Made by a program: the position numbers and the translations under genes. From positions 744,001 to 808,000 of the forward strand of contig NZ_JAVDXN010000001.1 in NCBI RefSeq assembly GCF_031457955.1: a DNA stretch of 64,000 nucleotides, written 5' to 3'. The DNA is from Mixta sp031457955 (GTDB taxonomy: Bacteria > Pseudomonadota > Gammaproteobacteria > Enterobacterales > Enterobacteriaceae). Of the stretch, positions 53,110 to 61,347 are shown one piece after another. Each line of letters opens with the position of its first letter. Position 1 is the stretch's first letter. The notes beneath the pieces are model-generated. The model did no database searches, was not told where the DNA came from, and was given only the letters and a program-made list of their open reading frames with translations.

Positions 53110-53203
53110 TTCCGAATCAAATAGTTGACGATCCTTAATATCTCATCCACCATAGCCTGAGCAGGTTTATTTTGAAGCGCGAAAATAAGTGGGAGCGGCG
53201 GTA

Positions 53204-54421
53204 GTGATAGCGGATAGTCAACCTGGTCATATTGACCAGATCAAGCAGACAAACGCTGGGGCTGTATATCGCCTGATCGACCAATTTGGCCCGATATCGC
53301 GTATTGAGCTCTCCCGGCAAGCGCAACTGGCTCCGGCCAGCATCACTAAAATCGTGCGTGAAATGCTGGAAGCGCATCTGGTGCAGGAAACGGAATATCA
53401 GGAGCCGGGAAGCCGTGGTCGGCCTGCGGTCGGCCTGATTTTGGATACGGTGGCCTGGCACTACCTGGCCGTGCGTATCGGCAACGGTGAAATCACCCTG
53501 GCGCTGCGCGATCTGAGCAGTGCGCTGGTTACCGAAGAGACCCGGTCGCTGCCGGTTCAAAGCGAGACACCGCTGTTAAACCGCATTATCCTCGAAGTCG
53601 ATCAGTTTTTTATCCGCCACCAGCGCCAGCTCGAGCGCCTGACCGCCATCGCCATTACGTTGCCCGGCATTATTCACAGCGGCAAAGGGATGGTGCATCG
53701 GATGCCGTTTTATCCGGTTGCTGATATGCCGCTGGGGCCAGAGCTGGCGGCGCATACCGGCTTACCGGTCTATATTCAGCATGATGTTTGCGCCTGGACT
53801 ATCGCCGAATCGCTGTTTGGCGCCTCGCGCGGCGCCAGCGATATTATCCAGGTGGTGATTGATGATAACGTTGGCGCGGGAGTGATTACCGGCGGTCGTT
53901 TGCTGCATAACAGCCGAAGTTCGCTGGTTGAAATCGGCCACACCCAAGTGGATGCGTATGGTAAACAGTGCTACTGCGGTAATCATGGCTGCCTGGAGAC
54001 GGTTGCCAGCATCGGCAGTATTCTGGAGCTGGCTTCGCAGCGTATGCAGACCTCGCTTAGCTCTATTTTGCATCACCAACCGCTGACGGTTGAATCCCTG
54101 TGTGATGCCGCACTGAATGGCGATCCGCTGGCACGCGATATCATTACAGGCATTGGCAATAGCGTCGGGCGCATTCTGGCGATTATGGTCAATCTGTTTA
54201 ACCCGGAAAAAATCCTGATTGGCTCCCCGCTTAACCGCGCCGCCGATGTACTGTATCCGGCCATCGGCGCTTCCATTCGCCAGCAGGCGTTACCTGCCTA
54301 CAGCGTGAATATTCAGGTTGAACCGACACAATTTCCTAACCTCGGCACCATGCCCGGCGCCGCGCTGGTAAAACATGCTTTGTACAACGGCGAGCTGTTA
54401 ATCAAACTGTTGCAGGGCTAA
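53204..54421 (+). CDS. mlc: ROK-family glucose repressor Mlc
   Basis: Global repressor of sugar-uptake genes (ptsG, manXYZ, malT) that is sequestered by dephosphorylated PtsG. 405 residues from GTG 53204, chosen because E. coli Mlc also starts just before the QPGHIDQIKQTNAGAVYRL segment; a GTG at 53189 is possible. Helix-turn-helix ISRIELSRQAQLAPASITKIVREML; ROK domain with GAGVITGG, zinc site GKQCYCGNHGCLETVAS, and LVEIGHTQVD. Followed by ynfK, as in E. coli. Confidence 0.95.
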   Translation: MIADSQPGHIDQIKQTNAGAVYRLIDQFGPISRIELSRQAQLAPASITKIVREMLEAHLVQETEYQEPGSRGRPAVGLILDTVAWHYLAVRIGNGEITLALRDLSSALVTEETRSLPVQSETPLLNRIILEVDQFFIRHQRQLERLTAIAITLPGIIHSGKGMVHRMPFYPVADMPLGPELAAHTGLPVYIQHDVCAWTIAESLFGASRGASDIIQVVIDDNVGAGVITGGRLLHNSRSSLVEIGHTQVDAYGKQCYCGNHGCLETVASIGSILELASQRMQTSLSSILHHQPLTVESLCDAALNGDPLARDIITGIGNSVGRILAIMVNLFNPEKILIGSPLNRAADVLYPAIGASIRQQALPAYSVNIQVEPTQFPNLGTMPGAALVKHALYNGELLIKLLQG

Positions 54422-54552
54422 TCAAATTTCAGATATCAATAAAAAATTGCGCTAACGCAAGCCCTGCAAAAGCGCGATTTCCTACACTGTGTGACACAAA
54501 CCGATGACTAAATTTTAACTATTTCAGGCCGTCAGCCTGCCGGAGTGTTGCT

Positions 54553-55236
54553 ATGCTGAATCGTATTTTTGTTACCGGTACGGATACCGCCGTGGGTAAA
54601 ACCGTTGTTACACGCGCCCTGATGCAAAAGCTGGCGGAAACGCATCCGGCCGTGGTGGGGTATAAACCGGTAGCAAAGAGCAGCCAGATGACGGCGGACG
54701 GGCTACGTAATAAAGATGCGCTGGTGTTACATCGCGCCTCCACGCTGGATGTGCCGTATGAAGCGATCAATCCCATCACGCTGCTTGAAGATGAGATCAG
54801 TACGCATCGCGGCGAAGCGATTAACTATGCGCGCCTGAGCAGCGGGCTGCAAATGTTAGAGGCTCAGGCTGACGTGGTGGTGATTGAAGGCACCGGCGGC
54901 TGGCGTAGCCTGATGAATGACCTGCGTCCGTTATCTGACTGGGTTATTCAGGAGCAATTGCCGGTGGTGTTGGTGGTCGGCATCAAGCTGGGCTGCATCA
55001 GCCACGCCTTATTAACCGCGCAGGCGATTATTAATGATGGATTGCCGTTGCTGGGCTGGGTTGCCAACCGCATCAATCCAGGGCTGGCACACTATGCGGA
55101 AATTATTGATGTGCTACAGGAAAAAATCCCTGCGCCCTTGTTAGGCGAGTTGCCTTATTTGCCGCGGGCCGAAGAGCGCGATCTCACCGGTTATGTTGAC
55201 CTGTCATCGCTTATCCGGCCGCAGGCGGTTGCCTGA
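54553..55236 (+). CDS. bioD2: ATP-dependent dethiobiotin synthetase-like protein BioD2 (YnfK)
   Basis: Paralogue of BioD, which closes the ureido ring of dethiobiotin. 227 residues: P-loop FVTGTDTAVGKTVVTRAL, substrate Lys in GYKPVAKSSQ, VVIEGTGGWRSLMNDLRPLSDW, LLGWVANRINPG. Matches E. coli YnfK. The gene stands alone after mlc, outside any bio cluster, so its physiological role is uncertain. Confidence 0.9.
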   Translation: MLNRIFVTGTDTAVGKTVVTRALMQKLAETHPAVVGYKPVAKSSQMTADGLRNKDALVLHRASTLDVPYEAINPITLLEDEISTHRGEAINYARLSSGLQMLEAQADVVVIEGTGGWRSLMNDLRPLSDWVIQEQLPVVLVVGIKLGCISHALLTAQAIINDGLPLLGWVANRINPGLAHYAEIIDVLQEKIPAPLLGELPYLPRAEERDLTGYVDLSSLIRPQAVA

Positions 55237-55296
55237 GGCCGTTGCAGGCAATGCGGGGCATAAACGCCCCGCGCGGATAGCGTAGCCTGCCGTGAC

Positions 55297-56433
55297 TTAA
55301 CGGCTGAGCACGCGCCGCGTACGGCCTGAACTCAAATAATCAGCGATATAATCTTGCGAAATCTCTCCGCTGTAGCGGCCTTCCTCATCCACAATCGGCA
55401 TCCATACCAGGTTGTGCTCATAGAGTTTTGACAGCACCACGCGAAGGTTTTCATCCGCTTTGCCGGTGACGGTAAAATTATGCAGTTTCTCTTCACAGCC
55501 GCCGCTGGCTCCGCGCGCTTCACGCCGCTTCACAAACCCCAGCGGACGATCGTCGTTATCCACGACGATAATTGAGCGCATATCGTTGTCATCCATAATC
55601 ACAAAGGCCTCCGCCAGCGGCGTGGTGCGTTTAACGGTGAGCGTTTGCTGTTGATCGGTCACGTCACTGGCCTGTACCAGCAGCAGACGCTTCAGGGTAC
55701 GATCCTGACCCACGAACGAGCCAACAAAGTCATTGGCCGGTTTCGCCAGCAGCTCATCTGGCGTGGCGCACTGCACAATTTTCCCCTGTCCGAACACGGC
55801 GATACGATCGCCCAGCTTGAGCGCTTCATCAATATCATGGCTAACCAGCATCACGGTTTTCTTTAACTGGCGCTGCATTTCAAGAAACTCGTTTTGAATC
55901 GCCTCACGGTTGATGGGATCCACGGCGCCAAAAGGTTCATCCATCAGCAACACCGGCGGATCGGCGGCCAGCGCGCGAATCACGCCGATGCGCTGCTGCT
56001 GGCCGCCCGACATCTCCTTCGGATAACGGTGCAAAAACTTATGCGGATCGAGCGCCACCATACTCATTAATTCGCAGGCGCGATCGCGGCAGCGCTTTTT
56101 ATCCCAGCCGAGCATGCGCGGCACCACGGTGATGTTCTCTTCGATAGTCATATTAGGGAACAGGCCAATCTGCTGGATCACATAGCCGATATTGCGCCGC
56201 AGGGTAACGGTATCCTGCGTGCTGGTATCTTCCCCGTTAATGGTGATTTTGCCGTTGGTTGCCGGAATCAAACGGTTAATCATCTTCAGCGTGGTGGTCT
56301 TCCCGCAGCCAGACGGGCCAAGCAGCACGCACATTTCGCCAGCCGGGACATGCAGGCTGACATTATCCACCGCGTTTAACGGCGTGCCATTTTTCTGGGT
56401 AAAGGTTTTAGTCAGGTTTTCCAGTTTAATCAT
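55297..56433 (-). CDS. osmV: Osmoprotectant ABC transporter ATPase OsmV
   Basis: ATP-binding subunit of a quaternary-amine (OsmU/OpuC-type) importer. 378 residues: Walker A LGPSGCGKTTTLKMINRL, Q-loop YVIQQIGLFPNMTIEENI, signature MSGGQQQRIGVIRALA, Walker B LLMDEPFGAVDP, H-loop LVSHDIDEA; C-terminal half holds two CBS domains (LAEAFVIMDDNDMRSIIVVD and LSKLYEHNLVWMPIVDEEGRY), the regulatory module of such systems. Last gene of the operon; its ATG shares a base with the osmW stop. Confidence 0.88.
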   Translation of the reverse strand: MIKLENLTKTFTQKNGTPLNAVDNVSLHVPAGEMCVLLGPSGCGKTTTLKMINRLIPATNGKITINGEDTSTQDTVTLRRNIGYVIQQIGLFPNMTIEENITVVPRMLGWDKKRCRDRACELMSMVALDPHKFLHRYPKEMSGGQQQRIGVIRALAADPPVLLMDEPFGAVDPINREAIQNEFLEMQRQLKKTVMLVSHDIDEALKLGDRIAVFGQGKIVQCATPDELLAKPANDFVGSFVGQDRTLKRLLLVQASDVTDQQQTLTVKRTTPLAEAFVIMDDNDMRSIIVVDNDDRPLGFVKRREARGASGGCEEKLHNFTVTGKADENLRVVLSKLYEHNLVWMPIVDEEGRYSGEISQDYIADYLSSGRTRRVLSR

Positions 56434-57080
56434 TATCGAATCCCCTTTGGTGTCAGCACCAGCTGTAAACGATGCAGCAGCCAGTCAAGAATAATTGCCA
56501 GGAAGCAAATCAGCAGCGCGCCAGCGATCAGCATACGGATATCGCTGCCGCTGATGCCGTTCAGCAACAGCAGGCCAAGCCCGCCTGCGCCAATGATCGC
56601 CGCAATCGCCATTACGCCGACATTCATCACCACCGCCGTACGAATGCCGCCGAAAATAACCGGCAGGGCGAGCGGAATCTCTACCCAGCGCAGGCGCTGC
56701 CAAAACGTCATCCCGATGCCAAGTCCCGCCTCGCGCAGTCCGGGCGGCAGGCTCTCCAGCGCGGTATGGGTGTTGCGGACAATAGGCAGCAGCGAATAGA
56801 GAAACACGGCGGTAATCGCCGGAACCACGCCGATGCCCTGACCGATCAGCGAAAACAGCGGGATCATCAGGCCGAACAGCGCAATTGACGGGATGGTCAG
56901 CACAATGGTGGCGATGCCCAGCACCGGCGTCGCCAGCCATTTAAAGCGCACAATTAAAATGCCGAGCGGCACGCCAGCCAGAATGGCGCAGCCAACCGCA
57001 ACCAGCACCAGCCACAAATGTTGCCAGGTAAGGGCGACGAGGTGAGGCCAGTCGCCGATCATATAGTTAATCGTATCCAT
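56433..57080 (-). CDS. osmW: Osmoprotectant ABC transporter permease OsmW
   Basis: Inner-membrane permease of the OpuC/OsmU type. 215 residues with five or six helices and the permease EAA-type loop LREAGLGIGMTFWQRLRWVEIPLALPVIFGGIRTA. GGAGA ribosome site. Ten bp after osmX. Confidence 0.87.
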   Translation of the reverse strand: MDTINYMIGDWPHLVALTWQHLWLVLVAVGCAILAGVPLGILIVRFKWLATPVLGIATIVLTIPSIALFGLMIPLFSLIGQGIGVVPAITAVFLYSLLPIVRNTHTALESLPPGLREAGLGIGMTFWQRLRWVEIPLALPVIFGGIRTAVVMNVGVMAIAAIIGAGGLGLLLLNGISGSDIRMLIAGALLICFLAIILDWLLHRLQLVLTPKGIR

Positions 57081-57089
57081 AGCGTCTCC

Positions 57090-58001
57090 TTACAGCATGC
57101 CTTTAGACTGCAGGAAATCGCGGGCGACCTGCTGCGGTGATTGATGATCGATATCGACCCGTTTGTTGAGTTCGGTGATGGCGTCATTGGTGAGCAGGGG
57201 GGAAAGCTGGTTTAGCGCCTCCGCCAGGCCTGGATGCGCTTCCAGCACCTCTTTACGCACCAACGGCGTTACGTTGTAACTTGGGAAGAAGTTCTTATCG
57301 TCTTCGAGGATTTTCAGGTCAAACCCTTTAACCCGTCCGTCGGTGGTATAAACCAGCCCGGCCTCGACAAAACCGTCGCGCACAGCGTTATAGACCAGGC
57401 CCGGATCCATCTGGCGAATTTGCGGGCGGTCCAGCGCCAGCCCATAGAGTTTTTGCAACGGCTTCAGGCCATCAGAACGGCCGACAAACTCCAGGTCCAG
57501 ACCCAACATCCAGTTTTTGTCCGGGTTTTGCTGACGGATTTGCTCGATGCGCGCCACCAGCTGAGAAATCGTGCTGATATGCTCTTTTTCAGCGCGTTCA
57601 CGCTGCATGGCAAACGCATAGGTGTTATTCATCGGCGCAGGATCCAGCCAGATGAGCCCCAGCTTGCCATCCAGCCGTTTTACCGTTTGGTAAGCCTCTT
57701 CTGAGGTCATACGCCTGGTAATATGGTTGAAAATAATCAGCGAGGAGCCGGTATATTCCCAGGTCATATCGATTTGCTTGTTCAGCATCGCATTGCGCCC
57801 AATCGAGACGGGAATATTGGTTTTCGGGATCACCTCAAAGCCTTTTTTATTCAGCCACAGCGTAGTGATCGCAGACAAAATATGCTGTTCGGTAAAACCC
57901 TTGGTATACATGGTAATAGGCGCGGCCTGCGCGGTGCTGAGGCAGAGCAGAAACGTGGCCAACAGCATGCCCAGCGCGCGTAGCGGGTTAAAAATCATCA
58001 T
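57090..58001 (-). CDS. osmX: Osmoprotectant ABC transporter periplasmic binding protein OsmX
   Basis: Glycine betaine/choline-type receptor (OpuAC/QAT family). 303 residues; signal peptide ends AQAAP (about residue 26). YTKGFTEQHILSAITTLWLNKKGFEV, DMTWEYTGSSLIIFNHI, and VRDGFVEAGLVYTTDGRVKGFDLKILEDDKNFFPSYNVTPLVR fit OsmX/YehZ-like proteins. AAGGAG ribosome site. Between two permease genes. Confidence 0.88.
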   Translation of the reverse strand: MMIFNPLRALGMLLATFLLCLSTAQAAPITMYTKGFTEQHILSAITTLWLNKKGFEVIPKTNIPVSIGRNAMLNKQIDMTWEYTGSSLIIFNHITRRMTSEEAYQTVKRLDGKLGLIWLDPAPMNNTYAFAMQRERAEKEHISTISQLVARIEQIRQQNPDKNWMLGLDLEFVGRSDGLKPLQKLYGLALDRPQIRQMDPGLVYNAVRDGFVEAGLVYTTDGRVKGFDLKILEDDKNFFPSYNVTPLVRKEVLEAHPGLAEALNQLSPLLTNDAITELNKRVDIDHQSPQQVARDFLQSKGML

Positions 58002-58012
58002 AAGGCTCCTTG

Positions 58013-58726
58013 TTACAGCGCGTGTGGGCTTAACCAGCGCCCCAGGGCCGCCAGCAGCATATCCAGAATCAGCGCAAACAGCGCCGTCGCTACCGCGCCT
58101 AAAATCAGCACAGGAAAGTCGTTGAGGTAGATACCGGGGAAGATCAGCTCGCCGTAACTGCTGGCACCAATCAGAAACGCCAGCGGCGCGGTGCCGACAT
58201 TGATCGCCATCGCGATACGAATACCGGCCATGATCACCGGCCAGGCGTTAGGCAGCTCCACCTGACGCAACTGCTGCCATTTTGTCATACCGATGCCGTT
58301 GGCAGCTTCGCGCAGCGATTCCGGCACGCCAATCAGACCGGCATAAGTGTTGCGCACGATGGGCAGCAGTGAAGCAAGAAACAGGGCAATAATCGCCGGA
58401 CGGTCGCCGATGCCGATCACTACCATCGATAGCGCCAGCACTGCCAGCGGCGGCAGCGTGTTACCGACGTTAAAGATCTGCATAATATATTCCGCCCAGC
58501 GGCGCATATAAGAACGGCTCAGTAAAATACCGCTGGGAATGCCAACCAGCAGGGCGAACAGCATTGACCAGCCCACCAGCCAGAGATGTTGCCTGCCGAG
58601 GTAAATCAAATCGACCTGACGCGCCTTAATCACCTCAAAGCCGACACCGTAAATCAACAGCGCAGCCGCCAGCGCGATGACCACCAGCACCAGTAAGATT
58701 CGCTTAATCGCGGGGGAAACGTGCAT
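58013..58726 (-). CDS. osmY: Osmoprotectant ABC transporter permease OsmY-type
   Basis: First gene of the four-gene operon (permease, receptor, permease, ATPase). 237 residues; IGIPSGILLSRSYMRRW-like N-terminal helices, EAA-type loop LREAANGIGMTKWQQLRQVELPNAWPVIMAGIRIAMAINVG. The symbol follows the Salmonella osmVWXY set and is unrelated to the E. coli periplasmic OsmY. Alternative naming as YehY-like is possible. Confidence 0.83.
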   Translation of the reverse strand: MHVSPAIKRILLVLVVIALAAALLIYGVGFEVIKARQVDLIYLGRQHLWLVGWSMLFALLVGIPSGILLSRSYMRRWAEYIMQIFNVGNTLPPLAVLALSMVVIGIGDRPAIIALFLASLLPIVRNTYAGLIGVPESLREAANGIGMTKWQQLRQVELPNAWPVIMAGIRIAMAINVGTAPLAFLIGASSYGELIFPGIYLNDFPVLILGAVATALFALILDMLLAALGRWLSPHAL

Positions 58727-58936
58727 GAACAGGGTTCTCCTGGGGAATAATAAATATAACTTGCTGATTTTTACGCCTTTATCAGCAAAAACAAACGCGG
58801 CGCCTTAAAGCTATAGCAGCGCCAGGGCATGTTCGCCAGTTTTAGCGGCAAATCAGCAGGATAGTTACGCTGTGACCAGGGGCAGTAAACAGAAGCCAAT
58901 CGCTGTTTTTGCAGAAACAAAGCGAGCCAGACTGAA

Positions 58937-58949
58937 GTGACAACGTCAC
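58937..58949. promoter_or_regulatory. matS site (MatP binding), in the osmY-MFS gap
   Basis: GTGACAACGTCAC fits GTGACRNYGTCAC at all positions. It lies in the 287-bp gap between divergent osmY and the DHA2 transporter, 50 kb from the other perfect site. No other gene is seen in this gap. Confidence 0.78.
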
Positions 58950-59013
58950 AAAAAAGAGCGCGCGCGGCGTTACGCAGTGGGCTACGCTTAGTGCATTAAC
59001 AGGAAGGGAAAAC

Positions 59014-60468
59014 ATGTCAGAAGCTCAACATCAGACGGTCGCGCATCGTCACTGGATTTTAATCGCCTGTATGCTGGCGATGTTTATGGCCGCTATTGAG
59101 GTAACGATTGTCGCCACGGCCATGCCCACCATTATTGCTCAACTGGGCGGCTTTTCGCAGTTTGGCTGGGTTTTCTCTATTTATCTGCTGACGCAGGCAA
59201 TCAGTGTGCCGATCTACGGACGGCTGGCTGACCTGTGGGGACGCAAGCGTATATTCCTGATCGGCACCTCGCTGTTTTTGCTGGGTTCGGTGCTGTGCGG
59301 TATGGCGCACAGCATGACCTGGCTTATTCTGTTCCGCGCCTTTCAGGGGCTGGGAGCGGGCGCGATTATGCCGATTACGTCCACCATCGTGGCCGATATC
59401 TATTCGCCGCGTGAGCGGGCGGGCATTCAGGGCTGGCTCTCCAGCGTCTGGGGCGTATCGGCTATTATTGGCCCGCTTACCGGCGCGTGGATTGTGCAGC
59501 ATTTTAGCTGGTCGCTGGTTTTCTGGGTAAATGTCCCGCTGGGGATCATCTCGATGCTGATGCTGATACGCTGGTTGCCAACGCATCAACAGACTTCGGC
59601 GCAGCGGCTAAACCTTTCCGGCAGCGCCTGGCTGATGCTCAGCGTCAGCGCGCTACTGGTTGCGCTGCTGCAGGCCGAAGCGCTGGGCTACTGGCTGCTG
59701 CTGTTTTTAGCCGTCGCGCTGCTGGCGGGTTTTATTCTGCTGCGCCATGAAAGACAGGCTGAGTCGCCGCTGTTTCCGTTGGCGATCTGGCGAAGCCGGG
59801 TCATTGTTGCGGGTAACGCGGGAAATTTAATCATCGGCGCGGCGATGATGGGCATCAGCGCCTTTTTGCCCACCTGGATTCAGGGTATTAACGGCGGTTC
59901 GCCATTGCAGGCGGGGAGCGCGCTGGCGATGATGTCGATTGGCTGGCCGCTTGCCAGTACGCTGAGCGGTCGTTTGATGCTACATACCTCGTATCGCTTT
60001 ACCGCCCAGCTGGGCGCGCTGCTGTTGATTGCAGGTACGGCGCTGCTGTTAACGCTGCATGCCAACAGCAGCCTGCTACAGGCGGGCTTCGCCGCGTTTG
60101 TTATCGGTACTGGCATGGGAATGACCAGCACCACCTTTTTGGTCTCGGTGCAAAACAGTGCCGATTTCGCTATTCGCGGTATCTGCACCGCCTCGATTAT
60201 GTTTAGCCGTATGCTCGGCTCAGCGCTGGGTACCGCCATTATGGGCGCGGTGCTGAATTATAACTTGCTGTTGCGTCTGCCCAATGCGCACGATCCCGTG
60301 CAGCAGCTGATGTCGCCAGAGCGGCGACAGGCGTTAGATGGCGGGACATTGCAGCAAATGACGCTGCAAATCGCCGCTTCGCTGCACTGGGTATTTATTG
60401 TGTCGCTGGTGATTGCGGTGGGCAGTTTGTTTATCGCATGGACGATGCCGCGCCGCAGGCCGGAATAG
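59014..60468 (+). CDS. DHA2-family multidrug MFS transporter
   Basis: 484-residue, 14-helix proton-driven exporter resembling EmrB/QacA. N-terminal MLAMFMAAIEVTIVATAMPTI is the DHA2 motif D1, then SVPIYGRLADLWGRKRIFLIG (motif A), FRAFQGLGAGAIMPIT (motif B region) and GVSAIIGPLTGAWIVQHFSWSLVFWVNVPLG (motif C). The substrate cannot be told; no EmrA-type adaptor gene is adjacent. GGAAGGG ribosome site. Divergent from the osm operon. Confidence 0.88.
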   Translation: MSEAQHQTVAHRHWILIACMLAMFMAAIEVTIVATAMPTIIAQLGGFSQFGWVFSIYLLTQAISVPIYGRLADLWGRKRIFLIGTSLFLLGSVLCGMAHSMTWLILFRAFQGLGAGAIMPITSTIVADIYSPRERAGIQGWLSSVWGVSAIIGPLTGAWIVQHFSWSLVFWVNVPLGIISMLMLIRWLPTHQQTSAQRLNLSGSAWLMLSVSALLVALLQAEALGYWLLLFLAVALLAGFILLRHERQAESPLFPLAIWRSRVIVAGNAGNLIIGAAMMGISAFLPTWIQGINGGSPLQAGSALAMMSIGWPLASTLSGRLMLHTSYRFTAQLGALLLIAGTALLLTLHANSSLLQAGFAAFVIGTGMGMTSTTFLVSVQNSADFAIRGICTASIMFSRMLGSALGTAIMGAVLNYNLLLRLPNAHDPVQQLMSPERRQALDGGTLQQMTLQIAASLHWVFIVSLVIAVGSLFIAWTMPRRRPE

Positions 60469-60534
60469 GATTAAACGAGAGTGGGATAAATGAAAAGAAC
60501 CTGGCAAAGCAATGGGAGGTTTACGTGGTTTGTG

Positions 60535-60563
60535 TATCGGTATGCTTCAGGGAAATACCGATA
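60535..60563 (+). terminator. Inverted repeat after the DHA2 transporter gene
   Basis: Perfect 9-bp arms TATCGGTAT (60535-60543) and ATACCGATA (60555-60563), 11-nt loop, no T-run. Confidence 0.4.
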
Positions 60564-60591
60564 AAGGCAAAATCGCAGAAATTAGCTATCT

Positions 60592-60646
60592 CCCTGTTGC
60601 GTGATGCGGAACATTGATTTAATGTGTTCCTTGTGGCGCAACAGGG
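60592..60646 (+). promoter_or_regulatory. higBA promoter with nested inverted repeats
   Basis: Perfect 10-bp arms CCCTGTTGCG (60592-60601) and CGCAACAGGG (60637-60646). Inside lies a second palindrome GGAACATT (60608-60615) / AATGTGTTCC (60621-60630). A promoter TTGCGT-N17-TAATGT (60597-60625) runs through them. The layout is that of an autoregulated toxin-antitoxin operon with HigA as repressor. Confidence 0.6.
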
Positions 60647-60656
60647 AACGGCCGTT

Positions 60657-60935
60657 ATGATCAAGAGCTGGAAACACAGCGGATTGAGAGAATTTTTCGA
60701 GACGGGTTCAACGCGAAAGATTAACGCTCAACATGAGAAACGGCTCCGCGAGCGGCTACGAGTAATCGACCTGGCGGAGCGCATCGAGGATATAAACTTA
60801 ACCGGCTACAGATTGCACCCATTAAAGGGCGACCGAAAGGGCTGTTGGACGGTAACAGTTAGCGGGAATTGGCGGATAACCTTTGAATTTCAGGACGGCG
60901 ACGCCTACATCTTAAACTATGAGGATTATCACTAA
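60657..60935 (+). CDS. higB: HigB-type toxin (RelE/ParE superfamily)
   Basis: Ribosome-dependent mRNA-cleaving toxin of the HigB family. 92 residues from ATG 60657: MIKSWKHSGLREFFETGSTRKI, HEKRLRERLRVIDLAERIEDINLTGYRLHPLKGDRKGCWTVTVSGNWRITFEF; the GYRLHPLKG and WRITFEF strands with basic residues are typical. Toxin gene precedes the antitoxin, as in higBA loci, with a one-base overlap (TAATG). Confidence 0.9.
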   Translation: MIKSWKHSGLREFFETGSTRKINAQHEKRLRERLRVIDLAERIEDINLTGYRLHPLKGDRKGCWTVTVSGNWRITFEFQDGDAYILNYEDYH

Positions 60936-61234
60936 TGAGAATGCATAACCCCCCGCATGTGGGGGAAATCATCTCCGGGATTATGGAAGATCTCGACATC
61001 GGTATCAGGGAATTAGCGCGGGCGCTGGCGATTGCCCCGTCTACGGCTTCGCGGCTGGTATCTGGTAGCGCAGCGGTAACGCCGGAAATGGCTATCAAGC
61101 TGGCCGCCGTGCTGGGGTCTACTCCTGAGATGTGGATGAGGTTACAGGCGGCCTACAGTCTCGACAAGGCCGAAAAAACAGTCGACATTTCCCGGCTTGA
61201 TACGAAATATAAACCGCAGCCATTACAGGCATAA
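60935..61234 (+). CDS. higA: HigA-type antitoxin
   Basis: Helix-turn-helix antitoxin that neutralises HigB and represses the operon. 99 residues: PPHVGEIISGIMEDL, helix-turn-helix IRELARALAIAPSTASRLVSG, then VTPEMAIKLAAVLGSTPEMWMRLQAAYSLDKA, the XRE/HigA hallmark. A second ATG lies two codons in (60941). Downstream shared terminator. Confidence 0.92.
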   Translation: MRMHNPPHVGEIISGIMEDLDIGIRELARALAIAPSTASRLVSGSAAVTPEMAIKLAAVLGSTPEMWMRLQAAYSLDKAEKTVDISRLDTKYKPQPLQA

Positions 61235-61293
61235 AAGAAGCCCGCAGCTATGTGGGCATTTTGCTGTTTTCCGTTTTCCAAACTGACCTTTGT

Positions 61294-61322
61294 AAAGCCG
61301 ACAGCTATTGCCGTCGGCTTTT
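61294..61322. terminator. Bidirectional terminator between higA and pqaA
   Basis: AAGCCGAC and GTCGGCTT arms with a 10-nt loop, TTTT on the plus side and AAAG on the minus side, between convergent genes. Confidence 0.8.
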
Positions 61323-61347
61323 ACAGAAACAAACAGAGGTTACCACA

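Noticed and set aside
60491..60565. 24-codon frame after the DHA2 transporter gene
   Set aside because: Very short and mostly inside a hairpin sequence; no resemblance to known small proteins.
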